A stretch of DNA of 64,000 bases from contig NC_026656.2 in NCBI RefSeq assembly GCF_000004075.3, positions 20,222,607-20,286,606 on the forward strand, in the 5' to 3' direction. Position numbers and translations under genes: made by a program. A model generated the notes under the pieces. It was not told where the DNA came from. It saw only the letters and a list, made by a program, of their open reading frames with translations, and did not search any database. Position 1 is the first letter of the stretch. Every line of letters begins with the position of its first letter. Origin of the DNA: Cucumis sativus. Taxonomy: Eukaryota > Streptophyta > Magnoliopsida > Cucurbitales > Cucurbitaceae. Below are positions 22,041-33,689 of this stretch, piece after piece.

Positions 22041-25000
22041 ATGCCTGACCTCCCTCGCAATCCACTCACGACTCGGTCATTCCAACTTCCGCTTCCGATT
22101 GCCCACAAAACACCCATTAAGTTAACTCTAACAACACGCCACCCATCCCAACCCGCTAAAGGGAGTGGTGGGAAGAGTATTGAGGAGGGGAAAGACGCGA
22201 TCGGTGCCGATGGTGATAGGGATTTTGTGAACCCTGGAATCGGTTTTGAAACAAAGGTACTACCTGAGAGTAAAGACGAAGTTGGGAAGGAGGAAGAGGT
22301 AGGGATAGTTGGTGTTGGAGGTATGGATGAGTTTGATAGCGGTGGAAAGAACGGTGATAAGGGTCCTGTAGCTGAAGATGAAGGCACGACTACTCCTCTT
22401 CCTGAGAAGGTGAAGCTTCTTTCATTCTTGGTTATGTGTTTGTTTTTTGACTTTTCTTGAATTATTGGGTTTTTGTGTTGGTGGTTTGAGAAAAGATAGC
22501 GAAGGATTAGTGAAGGAAAGTTGGGGGCTTGATTTCTTGGACTTCTTGGCTCATTACTGGGCAATCCCAAGTTCTTCGGGGGCGGTCTTTTTGGTTATGA
22601 GCTGATGCAACTTTTAGAAATGGCATAGTTTTGCTCTGAACTTCTGAGAGGGTTTCCATATATTTGGAGCTAATGAAGAAATGGGAATTTGCTATTCTGT
22701 TTGATTTCATTTTTTTTTCTTTATATTTGGAATTGTTTTCAGATAGTGTCATAGTATCCATTTCAAACTTCTCGAGCTGCAAGGATCTGATTGTGAAAGA
22801 CAAATACTTTGCATGGAAATTATTGTGGCTCTACCTTTATCTTTCCTTTTGTGATTTTATTCAATACCCTATCTCTCAGCCTTTCTTTCTTTAGTCTTCC
22901 CGAGAGAATTATTTCTTGTAATTTTATTCACTTTATTAGCTCTTATTTGTCTCCATCTTGTTGATTGATCATTTTATACTGTATTTAGCATAGGATTATC
23001 TTCATTTAGATTTGTTCTTCTGGAATGACGTGGAAGTGATATGATGCCCATTTAAATAATGCACTCTATTTTTATATTTTAGTTTTTTGGGACAGTAATA
23101 GTGAGAGATTATATCTGGGAGTATCCCTTCATGAATATTGTAAAAAATTGTTGTCATGGACGTTTTTTTTCTTCAGTTTCTTTTTCAAATGGTTTATCCT
23201 CTTTATGCAACAGGTTCAGGTTGGTGGTTCTCCATTGTATAAAGTTGAAAGAAAACTGGGAAAAGGAGGTTTTGGTCAGGTGTATGTGGGTCGACGATTG
23301 GGTCCCATGAGTTTGAATGAAAGATCTGGCCCTGGAGCTGTGGAGGTATGGTATCCCTATCTGTAATGTCTACAGAATTATTTGTTTCATGCTTTTCCAA
23401 CATTTCATATGATCTGTTAAAATTTCAGGTAGCCTTAAAATTTGAGCATAGAAGTAGTAAAGGGTGCAACTATGGACCTCCTTACGAGTGGCAGGTTTAC
23501 AAGTAATCCTTTTCTCAGTTCTTGTATATTACATTTTAATGTCAGAAGGTTTCTTATACTACATATATGTATGTATACATGTTCTAATCACTTATCTCTT
23601 GGTTTTCAGTGCATTAGGTGGCAGTCATGGTGTGCCACGAGTTCACTACAAGGGTCGGCAAGGTGACTATTATGTCATGGTAAGTGTTGGTTCCTTTAAC
23701 TTTTTTACATTTTAAGACTGTTAAAGCCTAAAGTGAATTGGGCATTATTATTATTTTGAGTTAAAAAATTGTGAGGTAGGACATTAAACCATCAACCTTT
23801 GGATGGTAATTGGTGCCTTTGTCCATTGGCCTATGCTTGAGTGGCCCAAGATTTGCAGCTTAATTTTATCGTTTTGTTTATAACTATAATTTGGATATAG
23901 GTTATGGACATGCTTGGACCTAGTCTCTGGGATGTCTGGAATAACAATGCTCACACGTAAGTTTAATTTAACAATTTATCATTCGTTTTTCAATCAATTT
24001 ATCGATTTTGCCACTAGTTGAAACTTATACTCATGGTTTTACTGCATGGTAATATGTCTTCTTTTTCTTTGAATCTCAGGATGTCAATTGAAATGGTAGC
24101 ATGTATCGCCATTGAGGCAATCTCCATATTAGAGAAGATGCATTCTAGAGGGTGAGGCCTCTACTCTGTATACTCCAAATAGTGATGATGGATAAACAGT
24201 TTTCTGGTTTGACATTGTGTGATTGGATTGCCATGGAATCAAATGGGAAGAAACTCAAAGTAATGGCTTTTGGATTGACATTTTAGGACTACCTCTTTTA
24301 GTTCATTTCACATTCACAGTAGAGTTAAATAGGGTCATAGGATGCTGTAGCTGTAAAGGGACATGTTAAGTCTGTCAGATTTAGGTACCTTTGCACAAAA
24401 CATTGTGCTGCTCATGATGAATGATTTTTGCATCTACTAGGGCTACTGAGCTGGACTCTTTTTACGTAGTTGGCTCACTCACTGGCTTATGAATGATTTA
24501 ATTGTCTTCTTGTAATTATTTTCTGCTTTTGAATAGCTCTGTTAACTTCTCTGACAGGTACGTGCATGGTGATGTGAAGCCTGAAAATTTTCTACTTGGT
24601 CCTCCAGGAACCCCAGAAGAGAAAAAATTGTTTCTTGTAGATCTTGGTTTAGGTATCTCAATTTTCATTTACTGTTCCATCTCATGATTTTTAATACTTA
24701 TGAAACTCATATTACTATTTTATTGGTTCACCATTTAGCAACCAAGTGGCGAGATAGTTCGACTGGACAACATGTTGAGTATGATCAACGACCAGACGTT
24801 TTCCGGTATGAAAGCTGTATGTATGATATGATATTTATATGCATATATTTAACATTTAGGCTCTTAAACAACTCCATCTCACATCTACATTCAGGGGAAC
24901 AGTTCGGTATGCTAGTGTGCATGCACATCTTGGCAGAACTGCTAGTCGGAGAGATGACTTGGAATCGCTTGCTTACACTCTTGTTTTTCTTCTCCGTGGT

Positions 25001-26724
25001 CGGCTGCCTTGGCAAGGATATCAGGTTTATGTTTTTTAGGGCTGATGGATGTTAACTCTTTGTGCAACTTTATGATACATTTGTTCTGAACTTGAGTTTA
25101 TTTATCCAGGGAGAAAATAAAGGATTCCTTGTGTCAAAGAAAAAGATGGCTACTTCCTCTGAAACATTGTGCTGTTTTTGCCCTCAGCCTTTTAGACAGT
25201 TTGTTGAGTACGTCGTCAACTTGAAATTTGATGAAGAGCCAAACTATGCAAGATATATCTCCCTCTTTGATGGGATTGTCGGTCCAAATCCAGATATCCG
25301 TCCAATAAACACAGATGGTGCACAGAAAGTATTCCCTCTTTCTATGATTTTCACTTATCTGTTGACTGCCCATTTCACTTTTTGGTTGTTAACTTTGGAC
25401 TTGAGCATACTCTAAACTATCATTTGTTATGTGAAGCTTATATTTCAGGTTGGGCATAAGAGAGGAAGGCTATCCATGGAGGATGAAGATGATGAACAAC
25501 CAAAGAAGAAGGTTCGGATGGGGATGCCTGCAACCCAATGGATTAGTGTTTATAATGCCCGTAGACCAATGAAACAAAGGTTCGCACTTGAATCTAAAGA
25601 TAAAGCTTAATTCTAACAAAAGGTTATTGACTAATTTGTCCTGATGTAGATACCACTATAACGTTGCTGATATGAGGCTCTCTCAGCATATTGAGAAGGG
25701 GAATGAAGATGGTTTATTTATTAGTTGCGTTGCTTCATGTTCAAACCTTTGGGCCCTTATTATGGATGCTGGAACTGGCTTTTCTGCCCAAGTTTATGAA
25801 CTCTCACCCTACTTTCTTCACAAGGTTGGTTACCTTCCATTTTGGTCTATGAATTGTAAATACTGCTTTATTGCTCATCAACATAGTTAGGCTCTTATCA
25901 GTAGTCAAATTGCCAATTACATTCGTGTTTGTTTATTTAGGAGTGGATCATGGAACAGTGGGAGAAAAACTATTACATCAGTGCAATAGCAGGGGCTAAT
26001 AATGGAAGCTCATTGGTAGTGATGTCCAAAGGTTAGTCTTAATACAGCATATTCCAAATGGCTAGAACAAAATGCAGCTGTATTGCGTGTCTGTGTGTGT
26101 TGCTTCTCATATTATATTCTAATTTAATGCAGGGACACAGTACCTCCAGCAATCCTATAAAGTCAGTGATTCATTTCCCTTCAAGTGGATAAATAAGAAG
26201 TGGAGGGAGGGATTTTACGTTACAGCCATGGCCACTGCTGGTGGTAGATGGGCAATTGTCATGTCACGTGGTGCAGGATTTTCTGACCAGGTATTAGGCT
26301 ATTAGATTTTGTTAAAGTTGTTCTGTTAAAAGCTATTGCATGACATTGAAGGGAATTTTCCATGAGTGTTGACTTTTGATCACTTCACAGGTTGTGGAAC
26401 TAGATTTCCTATATCCCAGTGAAGGCATTCATCGCAGGTGGGATAATGGTTACCGCATCACATCAACTGCAGCAACTTTGGACCAGGCTGCTTTTGTTCT
26501 GAGTGTGCCAAGGAGAAAGCCTGCTGATGAAACTCAAGAAACACTCCGTACATCTGCCTTTCCTAGTACACATGTGAAGGTTAGTCGTGGAGACATACAC
26601 TATGTTATGTCTTTGCTTAAAATTGTTAAATTTCTGAAAGGTTTGGTTTCTGGTGTTTATGCAGGAGAAATGGGCAAAGAATCTTTATATTGCATCTATT
26701 TGCTATGGCCGAACTGTTTCATGA
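22041..26724 (+). CDS. Casein kinase 1-like protein kinase, MLK/AEL/HD16 family
   Basis: Sixteen exons: 22041-22409, 23214-23345, 23429-23502, 23610-23679, 23901-23956, 24080-24151, 24558-24652, 24739-24805, 24895-25024, 25110-25328, 25449-25579, 25650-25824, 25941-26031, 26133-26290, 26391-26579, 26665-26724. All introns are GT-AG and the sum is 695 residues, typical of the family. After an acidic, low-complexity N-terminus comes the kinase domain: [14 protein letters not shown] (glycine loop near 139-146), VALKFEHR (Lys171), [13 protein letters not shown] (catalytic loop) and VDLGLATKW in place of DFG, as usual in this CK1 branch. A basic stretch (PKKKVRMG) could serve nuclear import. The C-terminal half is the conserved module ending [11 protein letters not shown]. 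Relatives phosphorylate histone H3 Thr3, CRY2 and ABA receptors, and rice HD16/EL1 acts in flowering and gibberellin responses. The N-terminus is the least certain part. Confidence 0.94.
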
Positions 26725-26729
26725 AACAC

Positions 26730-29500
26730 TCCTAAGTTGATGCCACTTAGAGCCTGGAATTTTTAACAGATGGTGCTCTTCTTTAGGCGGATATGGATTT
26801 TTATGGCAAACACTTGACTGTGGCTAATGGAGTTGATGTAGCTAAACTATTCATTAACATCACCAACGTGTTGCATCAGTTACAGACGCCTATGCTCTGG
26901 CTTTCATTCATGTTATTCAAGTATGAGCTAATTTTAGATCTTTCATGTCCCTGGGGTTTGGGTACTTTTACCAATTTGTTAAAGGTTTTGTATAGTCATG
27001 AGCACTAGTTCTTGGTTGAAGGCATGTGCACAGCATAGGTCATCTTTTCTGGGTGCTGGGGAAATGTGCAGTTACGGTTATCAAGCATCAGTGGGCTCTG
27101 GCTATCGATATCCATTTTGCTTGTACTTAGATCCTTATCTATCACCTTTTTGGAACTGAGGATATTCTAAATGTCTGAACCTGGAAGATATCGATTTTAC
27201 ACTTCTAAGCGACACTTTTAGTGGATTTTGTATCAATATAATCATTAGTTAACTGATGATTTTGTGGCCTGTGCCTACCCCCTTATTTTTGTGGATATGT
27301 ACTAGGGCAGATATTGATTGTCAAACTCTGGAACTGCTGTCATATTTACTCCCCCCACCCCTTATTTTAGAATATTAAATCAATTACTTCCTCTTTACAA
27401 GGTTGATATGACCCATTTATTTATTTATTACCCTTTAATTCTGAATTCCATTTTGGCCAGTTGGTCTACAGTTTTATTTCCGTGGCACCTTCCACTATGT
27501 AAGATTATAAAGTTTCCTTCCCCCTGCAGTAGATCACAAGATTTCTCAAACCAGAGACCCTGTAGCTGAATATAGTCAAGGGACAAATTGCATCTACATT
27601 TGGCTGTACAGAGGCTGAATGTGGAAATTTGCTAATGGACTTGTTGGTTGCAGCAAATTATGCCAGATTCAGCCATCAGCTAGTTGGCCAATTAGATCTT
27701 GCCAATTTGGTAATGCCAGTCCACTATTACCATTCTCTTCTTGTCTTTGACCTAGATTTTGGAATCGGAAAGTTGTGGGGCTCCCATCATCTATCAAGAA
27801 TGAAGATGGCTGCCATCTGATTTCCAAGTGCCATCAAACTACTTCATGCAGTTCTTCCAGTGATTCTACCATCGTGTTGCATTTTTCTTTGAGCAAGTAC
27901 ATCGGTGTAGTGTGGTAAGGAAAAACTATTCCTTTTAAATGTTTGTTGATATGAACTTTGTGGTTTTCAATTTTAGAGGTAGCAAAGGTAAAAGTCAAAT
28001 ACAATGCATGTTAATGTAATTTAAGTAGTGGATCCACTACTAATTAAACACTCTCCCTTTTCTATTATTGATCCACTACTTCTTTTATAGAAACGACAAC
28101 TTTCATTTTTTTTTAATGAAAGTTGTTTCTATAAAAGTAGTGGATAAATAAAAGAAAAGGTAAAGAGTGTTTAATTAGAGTGCTCCTCACTGATAAACAG
28201 GCAGTACCTTTTCCCTGAGAATTAAGTACCTGAATCTCACGTCCCTGCATTGATTTTTGAGAGAAAAGACTTCTTTTTCTGCCACTACCCGACTGTCCCT
28301 TGGAAATTCATAGCAAAACATGTCCAGTGGGCTTCAGAACATTTTGAACTTGTTTTTGGAGATGCTACACTTTGGATTGACAGTAGCTTGGTTATTTGTC
28401 AATTTGTTGCGTTGCATATACTTCTATTTTTGAATCATGATTCATGTGATGTGATTGTGTGGTGTGCTGTACGCGTTTGGATATCAATAGAAAATATTTT
28501 CTCGTACTGAACATGGAGGCAATGAAGATCATTTTTCCTTGTGATTGTATAGACTGCTCATTCAGAATTAAAGAATTGAATAATTTTTGTTACTTATTCT
28601 GTTTCTATTATTAACTGCAGGTGTCTGAATTTTAAATTAGCACCTTCATAATCAATCTAAGTACATAATCTCTGAAGCCTCTCAGCTCGATACCAGATTC
28701 AAGAAAAACTGGATCGTTTGTTGATCACATATATGCCATGCACGTCACCATTTTAAGCTAGAAAGGTACATTGACGTGTTTGCTGGGATATTTAACTTCA
28801 TTTTCCTGCTTAGTTTGTCAACTGATTAATGAGTTCCTGACATTTTGGATTATTGGTTTATTTGAGAGCTGCTATGCATTATCAACATCTTGCCTTCTTT
28901 CCTTCTTACTCAACATCTTATAACTCACCGTATGACTCCATTTATCATTGGGTCTGTCTGTAATGTTTGCTTGTTTTCAAACGTTTCATACGACATCTGA
29001 AAAAAAACATCAAAGTTAGATATTTTAAATTCCAAATCTGGGCTTAGCATAAACAGATAATGAATATGAATACAATCTTGATGGATCGTCAAGATTCATT
29101 TGCCTTGATAGGTAAGAAATTTGATTCCCCCAAGTTTCCAGGTTTATTTTTTAATCTTGACATTGTGTGCGTAGAGCTTCATTTTTCAACTGCATGTAAC
29201 AGGATCTTTAGTGGGTAGACATGAAGGAAGAGAAAAGGGTGGTGTTTATTTATTTATTTATATTTTAGCCATTACGTGCCTTGTGGCTGACCACCATTAC
29301 AACAAAACCGAGCAAGCCTATGAATTTTCCGCCTTACACTTTTCCTCTCCTCCATCATCCACCAAAACTATCCCCTCAAACTACACAAAGAATCGTGTGG
29401 CCACGTTCCTTACCCCATATTCCTTCCTGAAATATGTGTGTATATATGTATGTGTGTGGATATATCTAAGAACTGTTTACCGCCATCTTCATTTCTTTTC
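26730..29500. other. Long 3' flank of the kinase gene and intergenic DNA
   Basis: About 2.8 kb without a supportable protein gene. It is less AT-rich than other spacers and may hold a long or alternatively spliced 3' UTR of the kinase. It contains the hairpin at 28040-28178. Open frames at 26793-27008, 27318-27569 and elsewhere show no family resemblance. Confidence 0.45.
28040..28178. repeat. Near-perfect inverted repeat (hairpin)
   Basis: Two arms of about 65 bases (28040-28107 and 28115-28178) are reverse complements apart from a few mismatches and small indels, separated by a loop of about 7 T. The outer ends read CTAATTAAACACTCT and AGAGTGTTTAATTAG. The arms contain GATCCACTACT/AGTAGTGGAT and AACTTTCATT/AATGAAAGTT. 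It could be a small foldback transposon (MITE) or a young inverted-repeat locus able to give small RNAs. No target-site duplication was established. Confidence 0.8.
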
Positions 29501-29514
29501 CTTCAACAATTCTA

Positions 29515-30249
29515 ATGGAGTCTGTTGCCTCTACTTCATCCCCTCATTCCGTTCCTCGGTTCAAGCCCTCCCAACCTGTGGCCGATAGGATCGTTAGAGC
29601 CCTCCACCATCATCTCCGTCTCCTTCACCGCTCCGGTTCTAATTTCTTCGTGTTGGGAGCCACAGGCAATGTTTACATTGTGTCTCTATCCTCCACCCCC
29701 TCCTGCACTTGCCCCGACCGTATTACCCCATGCAAACACATATTGTTTATCTATCTTCAGGCCCTGGGTTTGTCGCTTGATGACGTATGTCTTCGGCGAA
29801 GAACGCTGCGTCCTTGCCAATTGAATCGTTTGCTGGCTGCACCCATTATGTTAAAATCCCTTGCTGAAATTGGGTTACGTAAAGTATTTCATCAACAATT
29901 CTTTCAGGTAAATGATAGAGCAGCATCTTCTTCTTCTTCTTCTTCTGTAACCGTTGAAGATATGGAAGATGGGAGTGCTTGTCCAGTTTGTTTGGATGAT
30001 ATGAAGAAGAAGGATCGGGTTGTGGCTTGTTCGACGTGTCGGAATCTTGTTCATGAAGATTGCTTCACGAGGTGGAAACGGAGCAAGGGAAGGAGAAATG
30101 TTAGTTGCGTAGTTTGTAGGGCACGGTGGAAAGATACGAAAGATGAACAACAAAAGTATTTGAATTTGTCTGCTTATATCATCAACGAACACGACACAAT
30201 CGATGCCACTTTATATAATAGCAACAACAACAATAATAATAATACTTGA
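29515..30249 (+). CDS. Small SWIM plus RING zinc-finger protein (putative E3 ligase)
   Basis: An intronless gene of 244 codons starting at an ATG with MESVASTSSP. A SWIM zinc finger (CTC...PCKHILF; Cys64, Cys66, Cys73, His75) is followed by a serine run coded by TTC repeats and then a RING-type finger (CPVCLDDM, CSTCRNLVHEDC, CVVC; Cys156, Cys159, Cys172, Cys175, His180, Cys183, Cys198, Cys201). The tail ends in an asparagine run from AAC/AAT repeats. SWIM next to RING is the arrangement of animal ZSWIM2 and MEKK1-type proteins and of small plant SWIM-RING proteins. RING domains usually recruit an E2 ubiquitin enzyme, so ubiquitin ligase activity is inferred; substrates are unknown. No membrane segment or signal peptide is evident. 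Confidence 0.88.
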   Translation: MESVASTSSPHSVPRFKPSQPVADRIVRALHHHLRLLHRSGSNFFVLGATGNVYIVSLSSTPSCTCPDRITPCKHILFIYLQALGLSLDDVCLRRRTLRPCQLNRLLAAPIMLKSLAEIGLRKVFHQQFFQVNDRAASSSSSSSVTVEDMEDGSACPVCLDDMKKKDRVVACSTCRNLVHEDCFTRWKRSKGRRNVSCVVCRARWKDTKDEQQKYLNLSAYIINEHDTIDATLYNSNNNNNNNT

Positions 30250-30259
30250 ATGAAACTTC

Positions 30260-31080
30260 ATAAACATCTCTCGAATAATAAAATATCATCCCCAAGTATT
30301 TCAAAACTTCTTTGCTTTATATCAAATTAATTCAATCGTCAAAAAGTAAATTATAGGGAGAAGAAATGTATAGCAAGTTTAGAGGAATTAATAGGTTGTA
30401 CCTAAACAAAAATTGATCATACATTATTTCAATTTCCTTTCAAGAGATTTTTAAATATTTTATTTTACCTTTGAGCTTTAGTAGTCAAAATAATAGTACA
30501 CGTGACAAATGAATGAGATTTTTTAGAAAAAGAACTATTTTATTAACTTACCTACCTAAAATGGAGATGAGAAATGGTATGCGACCATAAGATTATTTGT
30601 AGCTTACGATCGAGGTAGATTTTATTTTAATCTTGTAACAATTTCAAGTCAAAATGAAAAAAAAAAAAATGTAACTACAAGAATTTAATTAAAATTTAGC
30701 ATGAAGTTCATAAAACATATTTGAAAATTAAGATTAAAAAGTGGTATTTTTCGAAATCGCAACAAGGTTATTTTTTAAATATTTAGATAAAAGGGACAAT
30801 TTTCAAAATTAAGGTGTAAAAAGTGATATGCTTCAAAATTGAGGTAAAAACCGATATTTTTCAAAATTATTGTATGTAAGAGATAGGCTTCTTCTTTCTA
30901 AGATCATATCTTCTTGTTTGAAGTTCCGAGTTCAATGATGAACTAGATCAACCAGTTATAGAAGTGAATTTTGTGTTATTCAATCAACCGATCCAATCTT
31001 CGTTTTCATCTCGAGCTCAACTTCTGATAGCACCATTAGCAAAGACGCCGTAGCTCTGTGCGTTACGTCCTTTGGTAAGA
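30260..31080. other. AT-rich spacer
   Basis: Spacer between the SWIM-RING gene and the RCC1 gene, containing short imperfect repeats of TTTTTCAAAATT-like words near 30740-30870. The last 150 bases are probably the leader and promoter of the RCC1 gene. Confidence 0.45.
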
Positions 31081-31086
31081 AAGGCG

Positions 31087-33682
31087 ATGGAGGAGTCCGG
31101 AACTCGACCTTCTTCCGGTAAGTTGTCTGGTAAAGTCGTCGCAATTTCCGCCGGTGAAGCTCACACTCTCGTTCTCACAGGTAAGAGAGGACGATGGAGG
31201 TAGGGAGAGTTTCTGATTTGTACATTTGTGCATTTCTGTTGTTTCGAAGTTAACGGAGAACGAATCGGAGCTGGTGACGGAGTTTTGGTGTGGCTTGTAG
31301 GAGATGGCAGAGTGTATTCATGGGGAAGGGGAATGTTTGGGCGGCTCGGGACGGGTGCGGAATCGGATGAGCTGTTCCCCGTTCGAGTTAAGCTTGGTTC
31401 GGGGGAAGAGAATCTCAAAGTTGTGGCGATTGCTGCTGGTTCTTATCATAGCCTCGCTCTTACTGGTTAGTGTGCTTGTTTTTCTTTTCGGATATCAAAT
31501 GTTGAATTCGATAGAGCTTTCTTTGCACTAACAATTGCCAAATTGTTCGGGTAAATGGAGACGATAGTATTAATTCTTTGCAGTATCTAAATTCTAAATC
31601 TAATACACGAGCATCCTATGATTCATTCTCTTGAAATATCCGATGATTTTTTTGTTCCTCGACGAAGAAGCTCGAAAAGTTTGATTCGCGTTCATTTTTA
31701 ATGGCTTAGAGATATTTGTTCAACTGGTTGAGAACGTGAGCAATGTTATTTAAAGAAGAAACTGAGATAAAACTTTGAAGTAGATCTTTTATGAAATGGA
31801 GTGTTGAACTCAACGTACCATTCAAGAAACTAATGGCATAAACCAGAATGAATCTTATAAGTATGACCGAAGTATAATTTAAACTAAAATTTCAACACTT
31901 AGCCATGAAGACAGAACACTGAAAAGTATTCCCAGGTGCTACTTTACTGATTTGCAAATTCTCACCCTCAATTTATTCGCAGATGATGGTTCGGTTTGGT
32001 GCTGGGGTTACAATATCTGTATCCTTTGAAATGCATTCAGAGGAGAAATTATTAAGCATTCTTACACTATAGCTAGAGAGCATTTCATTTTTCCTTCTTA
32101 CTGCATATGCCCTTTTTCATCCTTAACTATCATAAAGATGGCCAACTTGGATTTGATGGCGGGAATTCCGCCACCCCCTGCTTGCTGAAGCAGTTCCTTG
32201 AGTTGGAACCTCCAGAATCTTTGACAGAAGAATCAGGCTCAAAGAGTAAGGGATCACTAAAGGTCTGTTGGTTGGTTCTTTCCTTGTTTTGATTAATGGA
32301 TGCTGAACTTTGCTTCTTTGTTTTTGGTTTTGAAGTTTCCATTGCTTCTATATCAGATTTGTGACATCAAAGCTGGGGGGCAGATTTCTTTTGCAATTGA
32401 CGATCTTGGAGCACTATGGATGTGGGGTAATTGTCCAAAACCAAGCGGTGAGAATGAAGTTGGCTTATCTTATGTTAGCAGCTTCACACCCTCTCCAGTG
32501 TGGGAGTTCCATGGCCATACCGTTGTTAAGGTTGCTTGTGGAAATGAGCATATTGTGGCTCTAGTTAGTGTTGGGGAAACCTACAATAAAGCTGAAGACT
32601 TAGTTTGCTACTCCTGGGGAGATAATTCTCACGGTCAATTAGGCCTGGGAGATAAAGATAGCAGAGCATGCCCCCAAATTATCGAGACATTTAATGAGGC
32701 TTCCCCTTGGGCAGTGTACGAAGTAGCATGCGGGGCATTCCATACTGCTTTACTAAGTCACAGTAAGAGACCATGTGACACCTTAGAAAGTGTGTGTTGG
32801 ACATTTGGTCTGGGGGAAAACGGACAGCTTGGGCATGGCACCACCCAAAATGAATTCCTTCCTCAGCCTGTAAAAGAGTTGCCACAATCTGTATCTCTGA
32901 TCTCAGTCGCTTGTGGCCTATTTCATACAAGTGTTGTTTCATCAGGTGGAGATCTGTGGTCTTGGGGAATGGAAAGGGGACTTGGCCTTTGTCCAGATGC
33001 TAGTTTTACTGGAACCAACACGGGCGATGCTATATCTCCCCTATCCATCTTCTGTAGTGGCACTGAATCACCAAAATTTTTGGATCCTGTTCAAGTTGCT
33101 TGTGGGGCTGCTCATACTGTTATAGTTGCACATGATGGATATAAATTGTGGTCGTGGGGACGAGGAAGAAGCGGGGTTCTTGGTAATGGCAAGGCAGTCG
33201 ACTGTTTTACTCCCACAGTTGTGTTGTGGCCTCCACTTAATGAGGATTTCGATCAAGAGGAAACTGAAACCAAATGCGAGGAAGATAAAGTTGAAGAAAA
33301 TAAAACCGAGGAAGATAAAGTTGAAGAAAATAAAATCGAGGAAGTAACCGAAGAAAACAAAAAGCTGTTAATGGCTATGGAGGAAATAAAACTTCTTCTA
33401 GATAAATTATCTATCATGGAACGGTATGCAAGCTTTCTTCATGGCTCAATATTTGGAAAACCTTTCCAAGAGGGAGATATCCCACTATCATTGCGAAATT
33501 CTGGTTCCTTCGACATTGCTAAGGAATGGGAAAGCATGTTGGAGTCATCAGATCGATCAAATCTTTTAAGGTTGGAGACGGTTTATCAAAATATGCTGGC
33601 AAGTATTAAAGACAAGATATTGAAGAAAAGGGTCCAGGAGCTTGTGAAGGAGTTTCTTCAATCAGCAACACCCCCAAATTAG
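31087..33682 (+). CDS. RCC1-repeat protein (UVR8-like family) with C-terminal coiled coil
   Basis: Five exons: 31087-31180, 31301-31465, 31983-32018, 32138-32262, 32357-33682. All introns are GT-AG and the sum is 581 residues; exon 3 is only 36 nt. Blades of an RCC1 beta-propeller are plain: VYSWGRGMFGRLGTG, VWCWGYNIYGQLGF, CYSWGDNSHGQLGLGD, CWTFGLGENGQLGHG, LWSWGMERGLG and LWSWGRGRSGVLGNG, alternating with VACG(A/N)xHT motifs. After the propeller (about residue 400) an acidic, lysine-rich linker contains an exact ten-residue duplication, then a helical tail (GDIPLSLRNSGSFDIAKEWE and onward) that I remember from one Arabidopsis RCC1 family member, probably At3g26100. UVR8 is a relative, but the tryptophan UV-sensing set cannot be claimed here. 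The function is unknown; related propellers act as scaffolds or exchange factors. Confidence 0.92.
33278..33337 (+). repeat. In-frame 30-bp tandem duplication in the RCC1 gene
   Basis: Two copies of a 30-base unit (33278-33307 and 33308-33337) differ by one base and code for EEDKVEENKT then EEDKVEENKI. A decayed third unit (EEVTEENKK) follows. Confidence 0.9.
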
Positions 33683-33689
33683 TGTCTCA

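Noticed and set aside
21986-22570. A 194-codon minus-strand open frame
   Set aside because: It is the antisense of kinase exon 1, proline- and serine-rich without any family motif, and the plus strand has the supported gene.
23755-23870. A possible dispersed repeat in a kinase intron
   Set aside because: The wording (GAGGTAGGACATTAAACCATC) felt familiar from plant repeats, but I could not assign a family or ends.
26793-28510. Several short plus-strand frames downstream of the kinase
   Set aside because: None has a recognisable motif; the region is better read as 3' UTR or intergenic DNA.
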